From: Gnetum montanum
Lineage: Eukaryota; Streptophyta; Gnetopsida; Gnetales; Gnetaceae
DNA length: 64,000 bases
Direction of reading: 5' to 3'
Assembly (NCBI GenBank): GCA_015680685.1
Contig: MNCI01020094.1
Coordinates: forward strand, 852,574-916,573
Below are positions 47,756 to 58,877 of this stretch, one piece after another. The translations under genes were made by a program, and so were the position numbers. The notes under the pieces are model-generated. The model saw nothing but the letters and a program-made list of their open reading frames with translations. It was not told the DNA's origin and ran no database searches. Position 1 is the first letter of the stretch, and the number at the start of each line of letters is the position of its first letter.

Positions 47756-49062
47756 CTTTAATGATAGAATGTACAAAGCTTGTCATTCAAGCAAAGAAAA
47801 TTTCCTCATTAAACGTGGAAGGAACGTCAGAATGGTATGACAACATTAAAACTTACCTTCTACATGGAGAACCACCGCACGAGCTAACACATGTGCAAAA
47901 GGATGTCATGCGCAAATGTGTCAGGCAATACGTCATCCTTGGAGACAATACTCTCTGTAGACGCTCCTTCGATAGGGTATTGCTTACCTACGTTAACAGT
48001 GACCAAGCACAGCGAATAGTTAACGAAGTCCATGAAGGGCTGTGACGGAGGACACGTAGCCCCACGAGCAATGACTGCTAAGATCAAATGATTAGGGTAT
48101 TATTGACCATACATGGAAAAGATTGCCTTGCCAAGATTAAGATGTGTGACACGTGCCAGCGCTACACAAATTTAATACACGTGTCACTAGCTAAGTTACA
48201 CACTACTCAAATCACTTGGCCATTCCAACAATGGGGACTAAACATCATAGGCCCCGTCTCGCCTAAATCTTTCGCAGGTCATAGCTTCATTATCACAGCC
48301 ACTGAGAATTTTACAAAGTGGGTTGAGGATATACCCCTATGAAAGATCAGATCTCAACAGGTTTTCCACTTCATCTTAAACAATATTGTAACTAGATTTG
48401 GACTCCCTACGACTATTTTGACTGACAACGGACCACAATTTAGTAGCTCAGAAACCAAATCTTTTTGCGATAATCTTGGTATTAGACAATCTTTTTCTTC
48501 ACCTTATTACCCACAAGCAAATGGTCAAGTAGAGCCAACAAACAAGGTGATCATCAATTTGCTCAAGAAAATGCTCGATAGTAATAAGAAGCAGTGGCAT
48601 GAAAAAATCCTCTATGTGCTATGGGCGTATCGTATGACATGTAGAACAACTACAGACAGGATGCCCTATAGCCTAGTCTATGGATCCTAAGCAGTGTTGC
48701 CCTTGGAATTATAAATTCCCTCATTGTGGATGGTCCTATCTACGGTTATAAATGAGACTCAACACAATGAGTCTAGAATCGTGGATTTAGACTTAATGGA
48801 GGAGAAATGCATTCATACGCTCGACACCATCGAGAGATATCAAGACACACAACTATAGAAGCATCAGCACAACCTGCATCAGTGACAGATCAAGAAAGGA
48901 GATTTAGTTCTCAAGGTCATTCGTGAACCAGTAGGCAAGTTCTCTGCAAACTAGGAAGGCCCTTTCCTGGTCATCGGTGCATACAGCAACGGAGCATTCA
49001 AGTTAGCAGACACCGATGGCAACGAACTATCAAATCTAGTGAATCATCTATACCTAAAGTAG
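47756..49062 (+). pseudogene. integrase of element E
   Basis: The N-terminal zinc module is split by a frameshift near 48,045 ('EVHEGL' then 'GHVAPRAMTAKI', then 'CDTCQRYTN'). The core: 'QQWGLNIIGPVSPK' (catalytic Asp to Asn), 'TATENFTKWVEDIPL', 'GLPTTILTDNGPQFSS' (second Asp kept), 'YYPQANGQVEPTNKVI' (catalytic Glu kept) and 'LYVLWAYRMTCRTTTDRMPYSLVYGS'. The C-terminus has 'KKGDLVLKVIREPVGKFS', 'EGPFLV' and ends '...NHLYLK' before TAG at 49,060. It joins cDNA to the chromosome in relatives; this copy lacks the first catalytic residue. Confidence 0.9.
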
Positions 49063-49084
49063 TATTACATCTGAACATCGACTC

Positions 49085-49400
49085 AGCTCAAAACTAGGTA
49101 ACAAACGTCTGCTACGATGTAAAACTGGTAGCTCTTGCACACATCCACCAAGATGCTAAACTGGAAAAGGTAAGCACACATCTGCTGAGATGCTAAACTA
49201 GCACAGACTTGTCCTTGGGTTGTGACATAAAACTGACACCCACAACAAGGTCTTCTAGGACCATAAACTAGCCCTTCCATTGTCCGCTATGATGTAAAAC
49301 TAGCAGATTCCCATTTGCCCAGACGTTAAATGGGGATCACGGTCTGCTGAGCCTTAAAACTAGCAACAATGGTCAACCAGGACCTAAAATTGGAGTTTGA
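49085..49400 (+). repeat. spacer array of 'taaaactag' words after integrase
   Basis: About ten units of 'gcttaaaactagc', 'gatgctaaactagca', 'gatgtaaaactggt' and similar recur at 25-50 bp spacing. They sit directly after the integrase stop, as a second block of the word seen at 40,205-40,630. Confidence 0.7.
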
Positions 49401-50604
49401 CAACTAGCCATCCATGAAGCGAGTGAGTGTGATCATTCTTGCAGTGCATCCCTACCAGATGGAGCAGGTAAGACGTTGGGATAGATACGACGCCGTTACC
49501 CTGTTGGCATTCTGCTGATTCCTCGGACATGCTGAAAGGTATACTACTGACCCCTTGGAGATGTTGCTACGACAGCCACTTCATAGCTGCACCTCCTGGG
49601 ATCAGTTTTGCCACTTGGGGCGCAGAAAAAATCATGGTTATCTGTAGCCTTAGCGGCCTCCGTCCATCATCGTCACCAGACACTGGCATAGCAGATTCTT
49701 CTGACATATTCTTTGTATGGTCCTTCGAGCAAGATGAATCTGGCTCTTGATGGCAACTACAAGAACCACGGCATCAACATTGACACTCTTGCTGCTCGCT
49801 GCGGTCCCAGTTTCAAGGGCCTACACTCTCCTTGTTGTTTTGGATGGTGCTTGTTTCAACAACCTCCCTCCTTAATGATCAAGACATTTGTTCATGCCTT
49901 CCTATCCTATGTTGTGTTTTGCAGGTTACTTGTTACGACAGTGTTGATCAAGAATACTTCATTGGAAGGTGAGGTGCCATGGCGTTTAGAGGTGGCTGCT
50001 CAGACTAGTCTGGTCACTTGGAAGTGCAAACCCTACCTCTCCCTCCTTCGGATGTCTTACCTTATTTTTTCCCCTTTCCTTATCCCTTCCTTATCCTTAC
50101 AATTATCCCACCTTCTTCTTTGCTTGTACAGACAGTGAGCATTAAGTAACTCCATTTTTCATTGTCATGCCCATAAACTAACGTAACGCAGCTCGCCCTG
50201 TGGCATGCAATTTGCATTTTGGCAAGAAAAAAAAGGGGTTTGGCAAAATGGATTAAAACAACTTTTCCAGGCCATGCAGGTGTAACACAAATTGCATTTG
50301 CAAGCCCTTGATATGCAGTATGATGATGTAACCTTTCATTAACATATTAGCGAAAGGACGTAATGACTTGTTCGGAGAAGCTTCATGATCATGTATTTGA
50401 GTCTTCCCCGAACCTACCATCCTTAACTCCTATAAGTTTCCTTCTACACTCTATTTCCTTCCATCCTCACACTTCTAAGTTTGACAAAATGGCATTTGAG
50501 CTGTCTCCGACAAACACCATTGATGCTTTTGCCTTTCCGGTGTTTCGTATTCTTTGTCGACAGCTTTCGAGCAAGCCCTCTAAACATCAACAAAGAGGGG
50601 CCAT
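49401..50604 (+). other. 3' region and polypurine tract of element E
   Basis: No recognisable domain is seen; frames at 49,529-49,750, 49,713-50,138 and 50,363-50,716 have no family resemblance I know. 50,500-50,604 parallels D's pre-LTR region. The polypurine tract caaagagggg is at 50,591-50,600. Confidence 0.55.
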
Positions 50605-52029
50605 TGAAAAATTTCAAATCCTCAACAGTTTAGTGAAAAAACTGGTGACTCAGACAAAGGGTTGCAACAAGGTAAGGCACGATAAGTTCCTTTCCAATCG
50701 AAGGTCTGTCCTATAGCATTGTGCATTACAGCACAAGTGAATTCTAGAGGATGGAGCAAACTGATGGATGCACGGTGAACAAGCTTCCAATTTCGCAAGT
50801 TATCTATTTCAAAAATCTTAATTTTTGGCAAATTACGTTGTATTACGCTACATAGCGTAACATCACATTGTGCAGCGTAATATCAAAGATAGCCCACCGT
50901 AGCATCAAGGATAGCAAGCATACAAGACTTCGATAGCCCAGCAAAAATATCAAGTCCTAAGCAACAGTTTGCAGTATAACGCGTGTCTCAGCAAGTTTTC
51001 TTTTCTAGTTAAGGGGCCCATTACGCTGCTTTACGTAGTGCAATGCAGTAAAAGCCCTGAAAAGGATAGAAGCAGAGGAAATGCGGCAACAACACTTTAA
51101 CTTTTGCAGTTTCATCATTTTATGCTGAATTACGCTACTATGCATAATTTAGTGTAATGCAGCGTAATTCAAGTAACGACAAGCACATCATATGCCATAA
51201 TATGCTCTCCAGTGTATTACAGCGTAATCAAAAGATAGTATGGTGCTAAATCCCGCACGAGGGTAGTTTATGATGTGCTACGCAGCATAGCGTCGTAAGC
51301 TTCAATGACAACACATTGAGTCAACGACATTTTATGAGTGCAAGACACGTGTCACTTAAACCGTGTTTTTGTCCTAATATTGACCTTATAAATGCTCCAG
51401 TTGACGAAGATCAAAGGGTTGGCAAAAAATTTTCTTTCAAGACTAGCAAAAGAGCAAAGGAGAATTAGCGATCGTGAGAACGCCGGAAGTGACTGATAAG
51501 AATTCTTGGTCAAAAAAAATTGGCTACCAGATATTCTCCCACAGATCTAACTTCCTTGTGCCTAGATTGGCTAGATCAAGGTAGATTGATCCTCGCTTGT
51601 TTCATCTTTGTATAACTTTCTTGTCACTGGCATATGCTTCATCCAAATTGAAGTCTTCCTGAAGTCATTGTATCAAACATATTGTTTTCATAAATTAAAT
51701 CTTAGATCTTTTGATCGTATTACCTATCGAATATGATCTCTTGCACCCTAGTTAGATAGATTTGGCAATCTTACCTAAATCATTTGCATTATCTTCAATT
51801 ACTTTCGGGGTAAAAAAATTACATTGCTTCATAAAGAACCTGCATTTCGCCATCAAAATTATTATCAAACCTTTTACTGATTAAATAAGTCCATGTCTGA
51901 TCAACAAGACCATTTAGGGCACCTCGAATTTGTTTTCTCCATCATGGTCCTCACACGGATCCGGGGTTAGAACTGTATACCATGGATTTCCGTCGGTATT
52001 TCCATCGGCCAACGTTTTCCATCGTTACA
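50605..52029 (+). repeat. 3' LTR of element E
   Basis: It starts TGAAAAATTTC after the polypurine tract and ends 'ccatcgttaca' (52,029), followed by GTTAG. Length is 1,425 bp. A TATA box (ttataaat) lies at 51,386-51,393. U3 (50,820-51,300) is full of inverted words ttacgctgc / gcagcgtaa. The U5 end parallels D ('atcaacaaga', 'gcacctc.aat', 'ccatcgttaca'). Confidence 0.8.
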
Positions 52030-52034
52030 GTTAG

Positions 52035-54300
52035 TTAGTCTAATCATCTAATAGCTTTTTTGTAACACTAAGAATTTGATGGAAGATTTATAGAGTGCAT
52101 AGTTATATAGGTAATGAATGGACTAGCCCACTCATTATTATAGCAAAGAAACCAGAATAATGGAGGGTCTATATAGACTTCAGGATATTGAACATGATCA
52201 CAGTCAAAGATCATTTTCCATTATCATTTTTGAAGTAAGGATTGGATATAATTGTGGGGCATAATTACTACAGTTTTTTGGATGGGTTCAGTGGCTACAA
52301 TCAAATCCAAGTTATGTTAGAAGACTAGACAAAGTTAAATTTTACAAGTTCCTAGGGAACTTTAGCATATAAGAAAATTCCCTTTAGCCTCTATAATACT
52401 CATGCAAATTTTCAATGTCTGGTCCTAAACATCTGTCAATAGCAAATTGGTAATGATGTGAAAGTTTTCATTGATGACTTCTCCATCTATGATATGAACT
52501 TTGAATAGGCATTGGACCATCTCAAGTATGCCCTAAAATGATATGTAAAAACAAATCTACAACTAAACTAGTAGAAGAGCCACATGATCATCTAAGATGA
52601 CATTATCTTGAAGCATAAAATTTCAAGCAAAAGAATTGAGATGGACCCTAAAAAGGTAAGGTTCATCCAGAAAATAACTAAAAACATCAAATTATCAAAG
52701 ATGTGATGTCATTCCTTAGTCATACTAGTTACTATAGTGCTTCATAGAAAGTTTCTCTAAAATTGTCAAACCACTGGTAGAGCTCACCAAGAATGATGCA
52801 GTTTTTGAATGGACTAAGAAATTCAAACAAGCTTTGCAACACTTGAAGCAAAAGCTCATAGAAACTCCAATTCTATATGCTCGAGATTGGTCCAAATAAT
52901 TTCACATTATGAAAGACACATCTAACTATGCCTTGAAAGTGGTAATTATACAAAAGAATGATATAAAATTTCGATATTATATTCACTGTACAAGCATGAG
53001 TATTGTGTGTGCATAACTCAACTATACTATCTCTAAAAAAGAACTCATTGTAGTGGTGTATTCCTTAGAAACATTTAGTTAATATATGCTTGAATATTCA
53101 ATCTCTATGCACATAGATCATAGTGCAACTCATTTCCTTATGAATAAACTAGCACTAAGCCCCTATATTATATGGTGATTGGTGATCTTATAGGAGTTTG
53201 ATCTTACCATGTTGGACAAAAAAGACACCAAAAATATATTTACAAATCATTTTTCTTAGTTAAAATCAAATAGAAATGATGAGGAAGAATCTTTATCTAA
53301 TGAATTTCTAGATGAACTCCTCGTTGCTAAGTCCATTGAAGTTCATGCACCAAGGATAACAAATTGGTATCATGAGCTCCTATCATATCTACTCACATAG
53401 AAGACTTCTACCAAAATGGGATCATAAGAAGAAATAACAATTTCTTTACCCAGTCAAACATTATATGGATATCAAAGGCAACCTCTACAAAGTTTGTGTT
53501 GATGCCTTGGTATGATGGTTTGTACCTAACACAAATTAATTGAGAGTCCTCTAGGATCCTCATAAAGGTTCTTATTGGGACAACTATGTAGGAAGGAGGA
53601 TAGTAAAATAGATCCTCATGACAAGATACTTTAGGCCAACAATATTCAAGGATGCTCATCATTTCTCCTATTTGTGTGAGAGATTTCAAAGCACTCGAAG
53701 AATGACCACATGAATGGAAGGGCTCCAACAATGGATTCAACCACCGAAGCCTTTCGACCTTTGGAAAACTAACTTCATGGAACCCATCCCCTCCATATCC
53801 AATGGAAAAACCTACATTATAGTTATCATTGACTACTATAGCAAGTGGACTGAATCTTACATCATATCTTATTATATATCTATCATTGTAGCATGATTTT
53901 TCCAATAACAAATGGTAAATAGGTTTGGTATTCTTAGAGCACTAATTTTAGACAATGAAATATATTTCATAGTTTCCACTTTTCATAAGTTAATGCAATG
54001 CTTAGAGGTGCAACATAAACTCACAACACCTCATTGCCTCTAAGACAATGATCAAGCAAAGGTCACCAATAGGGAAATCACAAGATTTCTAACATGCACC
54101 ACCATCAATAGATAGAGAAAAGATTAGAGTAACAAACTCAACAGTGTTCTTTGGGCATATCAAGTATGCTCAACATGGAAACTTCCTATAGGTTACACTT
54201 TCTATAAGTTAGTATACATAAAGTTACCTTTCAAACTAAACTTCATAAACTCACAACTACCTATGAACATGATGTAGACATTAACCTATTGACATCTTTA
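52035..54300 (+). pseudogene. decayed Athila pol (element F): RT, RNase H, integrase
   Basis: The RT part, 52,085-52,700, reads 'WTSPLIIIAKKPE', 'WRVYIDFRILN', 'KDHFPLSF', 'YYSFLDGFSGYNQI', 'GTLAYKKIPFSLYNTHANFQ', 'VKVFIDDFSIY' and 'RIEMDPKKV'. RNase H relics lie at 52,790-53,250 ('ISKKELIVVVYSLE'-type text in broken frames). The integrase part, 53,400-54,240, reads 'FDLWKTNFMEPIPSISNGK', 'YYSKWTES', 'NKLNSVLWAYQ' and 'LPIGYTFYKLV'. The catalytic pair DD in FIDDF is kept but stops are frequent. Gag and protease of this copy are not found; its left side begins at E's target duplication. Confidence 0.75.
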
Positions 54301-54434
54301 AACCATCTCATAGAGTAGATTTTTATTTTCCCAATTTATTTTTGGTGATTGAAAGATAAGAATTAGGGTAATGGAGGAGAGTATAATAATTAAATATATA
54401 TGAATGGTGGTGAGAAAAAATCAATGAAAAAGCC

Positions 54435-54860
54435 TCAAAGGTTAAAATAATAAGGTTGATGTTTGTCTCCGAGGAGAATCAGCGCACACGTAGAGGCATC
54501 GGACAGCAAGTGTCGAACAACGGCGGTGGTGGCTCCTGTCAAGAGTTCCACACGTCCCTGACGGCAAAAATACTTGATGACAACCAAAAATGAAAACCTA
54601 CCCCTGTTCCTATACACGTCGTTTGGATCTCTGCCATAGAAGCCAAACCCTGCTGTTATCCTCATTCCATTAAATTCAAAAAGGCGACGTTGGCGGCATC
54701 ACCGAAGTAACAACAACCAACATAACAAGAATAGCTGCGGCACTGATGACATTGACAACGAGCAAGGCACGGGTGATAGCAGTAGCATTACGTGTTTGAT
54801 GGCAATGGCTGAAAAATAACGCCTGGGACGATAAAAAATCCGTTGACGGAAACATTGAAT
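54435..54860 (-). pseudogene. GC-richer island, possible captured gene fragment
   Basis: It is unlike its AT-rich surroundings and is richer in CpG. On the minus strand two frames stand out. One, about 54,835-54,670, has a hydrophobic run 'ALLVVNVISAAAILVMLVVV', a plausible membrane segment. The other, 54,665-54,435, reads 'FGFYGRDPNDVYRNRGRFSF' and 'GATTAVVRHLLSDAS'. I cannot assign either. The stretch may be an exon of a host gene or a fragment carried by a transposon. A 'ccgttgacggaaac' word ends it, resembling one inside E's LTR (51,990-52,010). Confidence 0.3.
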
Positions 54861-56430
54861 TTTAATCTTTGGCTGAGTTTCTTTTAAAAAATATATAATA
54901 ATTCGTCATCGAGAGTGTAATGCGCACCCGTTGTTAAGATGTAAACTAATTTTACATTGTTAAAATCATATATGATTTTGTTCTGTAATCTTGTTACCTT
55001 GGTTAGCCCTTTCCTCATGCACCCACTAAATATTTATGTCATTTGAAAATTTTATATTATGAGAAGTTATTGATGGATGGAACACTTGCCATATATTATG
55101 TTATGGCATATATTTTTATAACTTGCCATGGTAATCTCCATGATATTTATTACTAAGGACACAGTTGGCCACCATAGGTTCAATTTTTAATAAGTTCTTT
55201 TAGAAGTTATAACTTCTAAGGTGGTTATGAATTAATACTCCTGTATATTTATAATACCCTTAACCTTTCATGATTATTGTAAGTACCCTAAGGTCACTAT
55301 AAAAGGACCTTCAAAGGTAGAGTTAAAGGGGATTTTTTGGGGGGTAAAAGATCAAAAAGAAGATATTGAAGTTGTAAGATGGTTTGCTAAGGACATCAAT
55401 TTGGCTACATTGTTTTAATCTTTTGAGTTCATTTTTTCCCATTTTTTTAATTGCTTAGCTAATAGTTTAGATAGTATCATGCTTGGTAATTAATTTTGGG
55501 ATTTTTCCTAGGTTACTTTTAGAGCTTTATTTTTGCACAATATTAGACTCTTGTTAAGATTAGCCATAAAAGAGCTTATGTTGTTGAAAAGCCTAAGAGA
55601 AATCTAATAGTAATGTCTTAATGAAATTTCCTATTTTGAGCATAGAGAATCTAGGGTAATCTTTGGTATTTTGAGATGACTATAATAGTTTCATTGTTTT
55701 AAAGTGTATTGCCTTAGTATGTCAATTTTGAAATTGTTAATTTTTTTGAAGGCTCTGTTGAATGCAATCTTTAACAACTATTAACTAGCCAAACTAAAGA
55801 CTTGTACTTTGTTTATTTACACAGCAATTTTTGGTAGTATAATAAAATTGTCTTTATGAAATTTCTTGTTGAGCTCAGAGGGTTTGAACAATTTGTAGTT
55901 TAATTAAATTGGAATAGCTTTATTGCGAAGTGTTTCCTCATGCCATTTTATCTTGCTTGAATATTTAAGATTTCACACAAAGTTGTTTTCTTTTCTTTCT
56001 TTTTCTAAGTCCATTAAATCTTGTTATATTTCTAGTTTTCTTGTGGAATTTTCTCGCTAGTGAAAATTAGTAGTAGATTGGCAGAATTGTGTTCAAATGT
56101 TTTTGCAAAATTTTATTTATTACAAGTAGCATACTATAAAGATTGTATAAACTAAGTGATTGAACAAAATAGGAATCTCCAACAACTCATAGTATTTGAC
56201 AAAGTTAGTCAAATCTCTTTTACGATAGCTAATTATAGTTTTATACACAACCCAATCATTTCAACATTTGTAACAGTAAGCATATACTAACATCTAGTAT
56301 GTTTCATAACTACTCAGTTTATTTAGAGGTATATAAGCCTTGGTGTTGCTAAAGACCAGGAAGTACCTAAATCCTATTTGAAGAACACCTTCGATTTTGT
56401 GATTCCAAAATCATGAGACTCGAAGGCCAC
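54861..56430 (+). repeat. possible solo LTR
   Basis: A TATA box (actataaaagg, about 55,289-55,299) lies in AT-rich sequence. About 1.1 kb later 'ggccacaaacgttggtgacccc' (about 56,420-56,440) looks like an LTR CA terminus followed by a primer-site-like TGGTGACCCC. No second copy and no gag follow. The start may be near 55,071 (TGATGGATGG), but I could not find a matching target duplication. Confidence 0.3.
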
Positions 56431-58329
56431 AAACGTTGGTGACCCCAAATGGTTTCCAACATAACGTAACATAAAAGAAATAATCTATGACTCTTAATGT
56501 GCTAGATAAAAATTGAATAGTAGCACTAATGATGAATAAGGTGCATAAGGTACACAATAAACACTATCATGATGCATAGATCAGGAAAGTTATGTTCAAA
56601 CCAGAAGAAAATATTCTATATTAGAATTCCATGCATATGCCACAATGAATTATGTTTTTAAATATTATGGGAAGAATCTTACATTATCCACATAACTTTT
56701 CCTTCCAGAGCTATGATAATTTACCATCCAACAAGTCCTCAAAAGCACATGCTAGTCAACATCCAACAACTTAAATCATTTATGGACTTCTAAGTGACTG
56801 ATCACAACATTGATACCTCTAATCAAGAACAATCACATTCCATTTTCTAAGTCTCCTCCTTCCAACTTAGTTGTGGGGTAGATATCCACCTACTGTAAAA
56901 CCTTGATGAGGAAATGATTTTTCTTATTTTTGACTTGCAACATTATTTATATGTTTTTCATTTTTCTAATATTTTATTGATTATTTTATATATTTTTATT
57001 TTCTTTTTCTTTGTTATTCTCTTATTATTTTCAAACTCATTTGAAATCTCATATTTTATTCCAAGGCTACTACGAGTTCTGAAATTTGTGAAACATAGCC
57101 ATGAAAGTTATGATTGATTAACAAAAGGTCAACTCTATTCTTGAATTATGTTTTCTACTAACAGTTTGTTAATTTTCTCTTAGTATTAGGTAGTGAGCTC
57201 ATGACATCCACCCATTCCATCTATTCCATGTGGAGTCTACATCATAGAACCATAAAGGTTCTTTCACATTAAAACTAAAAGTAACTTGTGATTATGTTAT
57301 CCAACAAACTATGAAAGGAGAAAGAGAAAAAAGAAAAAGATGTGATCTCAAGAGAATGTGTTGTGTTCTTTTCTCAACTTTCATTTTAAGTTCTATGATT
57401 CCTCATTTGTATATCATCACTCCTACAATTGACCATAAAAGGAAGCATGTCTCTGCATGGTGTGATTCCCATAAAGGAACAAACATAATGAAAATTTAAA
57501 GCATACCCCTTAGACAATTTCATGAGCTACAATAATTGGTTATGGGGCTAGAAAGACATCTTACCAATGCCTGAAGACACCCTTCTAACTAAGGTTCCAC
57601 CTACTTCTTCTTTCTTCATCTTCTTTTGAAGTAACAGTTGTCCTTTGTGGTCGTCATAAGCTCTTGATGGTAGAAAAATAGGAATATGTGAATGTGAGGT
57701 CACTATAATTGAAATGAACTTGGTTTAGACTTAAAACATATTAGCATTAGATCATCTTAATTAAAAATTTCACCATGGATCCTTTATGACCATGATGCAA
57801 ATTATCCATCCATTTTTCTCTATCTACCATTCACTTGCTCCACTTTCTACCACCTCATTTCCTCATGCCATGGTAAATTAATAGTTTTGTTTTTCCGTAT
57901 GCATAATCCTAAGACAATTCCTTACATGGATATAAATTTAACTTAAAACAACCATTCATCATCTTGGGTGTCTACAGACTCCTTTTGATGAGGATATGCA
58001 AGGGCATATTAGGCATAAATCTACTTTTGGAAGGACCCACTTGCATCTCTTTTGGTTTATCTTAAGTTAAATTTCCTAATCATAGGCCTCATTAAAAATT
58101 TGGTCATTTTGATATCTTGAAACATCTAGTTTTTACTCTATTTTAGCATTAAAACATCCTCTAAGAACTCATCTCGTGTGCTTAAATTTCTTCAATTTCT
58201 TAAAACAGATCCTTCATTGTATTGTTGCTATGGTATTCTAGTTTTTTCACTTTCATTTGGCTCTTATTTTGACCCCAAAATGATCCAAAATCCCTAACTA
58301 TCATTAAGTGAAAAATTTTTGCAAATAGC
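56431..58329. other. AT-rich intergenic or repeat sequence
   Basis: No domain, LTR pair or RNA gene is recognised. Frames at 56,914-57,117 and 57,311-57,499 are low-complexity. Confidence 0.4.
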
Positions 58330-58877
58330 TATGTCGATGCATCCCCATTGATGTAGTGAGCTTACTTAATGCAACCCCATTGACGTGACATAAGAATCCT
58401 ATATATACATATGATACTTAGCTCATTTTCACCATTTCTTCCAAATGCAAAAGGATTTTTTGCCACTTTTTAGAGCCCAAGAGCCTTCCAAGAGCCATAA
58501 CTTCTAAATTTCTTATCTAATTTCACCCATTCTTCAACTCATGAGCTATCAAAGGTATGCTTTATGTCATGGGAGCATTAAATACTAGGATTTCATAGAA
58601 ATTATTTTTGGAAATTTTTCTAATTCCCCATGAATAATATATTAAAATTATATTAAATTAATGATCATAAAGAGTTAATATCAATAATCAACCTCCATTA
58701 GAACATGAATAAAATAATAATAAAATAATATTATAAGCTTATGATTACTAATAAGGACATAACGATGAAATTCCAATGTCTAACCAATAAACATAACTCG
58801 ATCAAACAAAGAAAGGTATCTAAAGGAAGCAAACATTATGCATATGAACTAATCCTAGGTTATGTTTGTTATCATAG
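58330..58877 (+). promoter_or_regulatory. LTR-like promoter segment upstream of the accessory ORF
   Basis: 'cctatatatac' at about 58,409 is followed by 'ttagctcattttcaccattt', paralleling F's LTR at 61,997 ('cctatataagtac', then 'tttagctcaccattt'). Upstream are 'catccccattgatg' and 'ccccattgacgtg' words like those in the U3 of A. It ends in a splice-acceptor-like 'ttgttatcatag' right before the ATG. Confidence 0.4.

Larger units (their letters stand above)
36470..52029 (+). mobile_element. Tat/Ogre-like Ty3/gypsy element E carrying a split antisense gene
   Basis: The sense order is truncated 5' LTR, gag, protease, a 5.7-kb interval, RT, RNase H, second RNase H, integrase, tail, polypurine tract and 3' LTR. 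The second RNase H after the first is diagnostic of the Tat/Ogre branch. In Ogre elements the protease-RT junction is an intron; here that position holds a nine-exon gene on the other strand. The coding parts are well preserved for this window, with long frames and few stops. Key residues are lost, however: integrase first Asp to Asn, second RNase H Asp to Asn, and an altered RT motif (HVDD). Total length is 15.56 kb, with GTTAG at both ends. Confidence 0.85.

Noticed and set aside
49529-50138. Two longer plus-strand frames after integrase of E as an additional gene
   Set aside because: They overlap each other, have no recognisable domain, and lie in the 3' region; there is no supporting start or counterpart in D.
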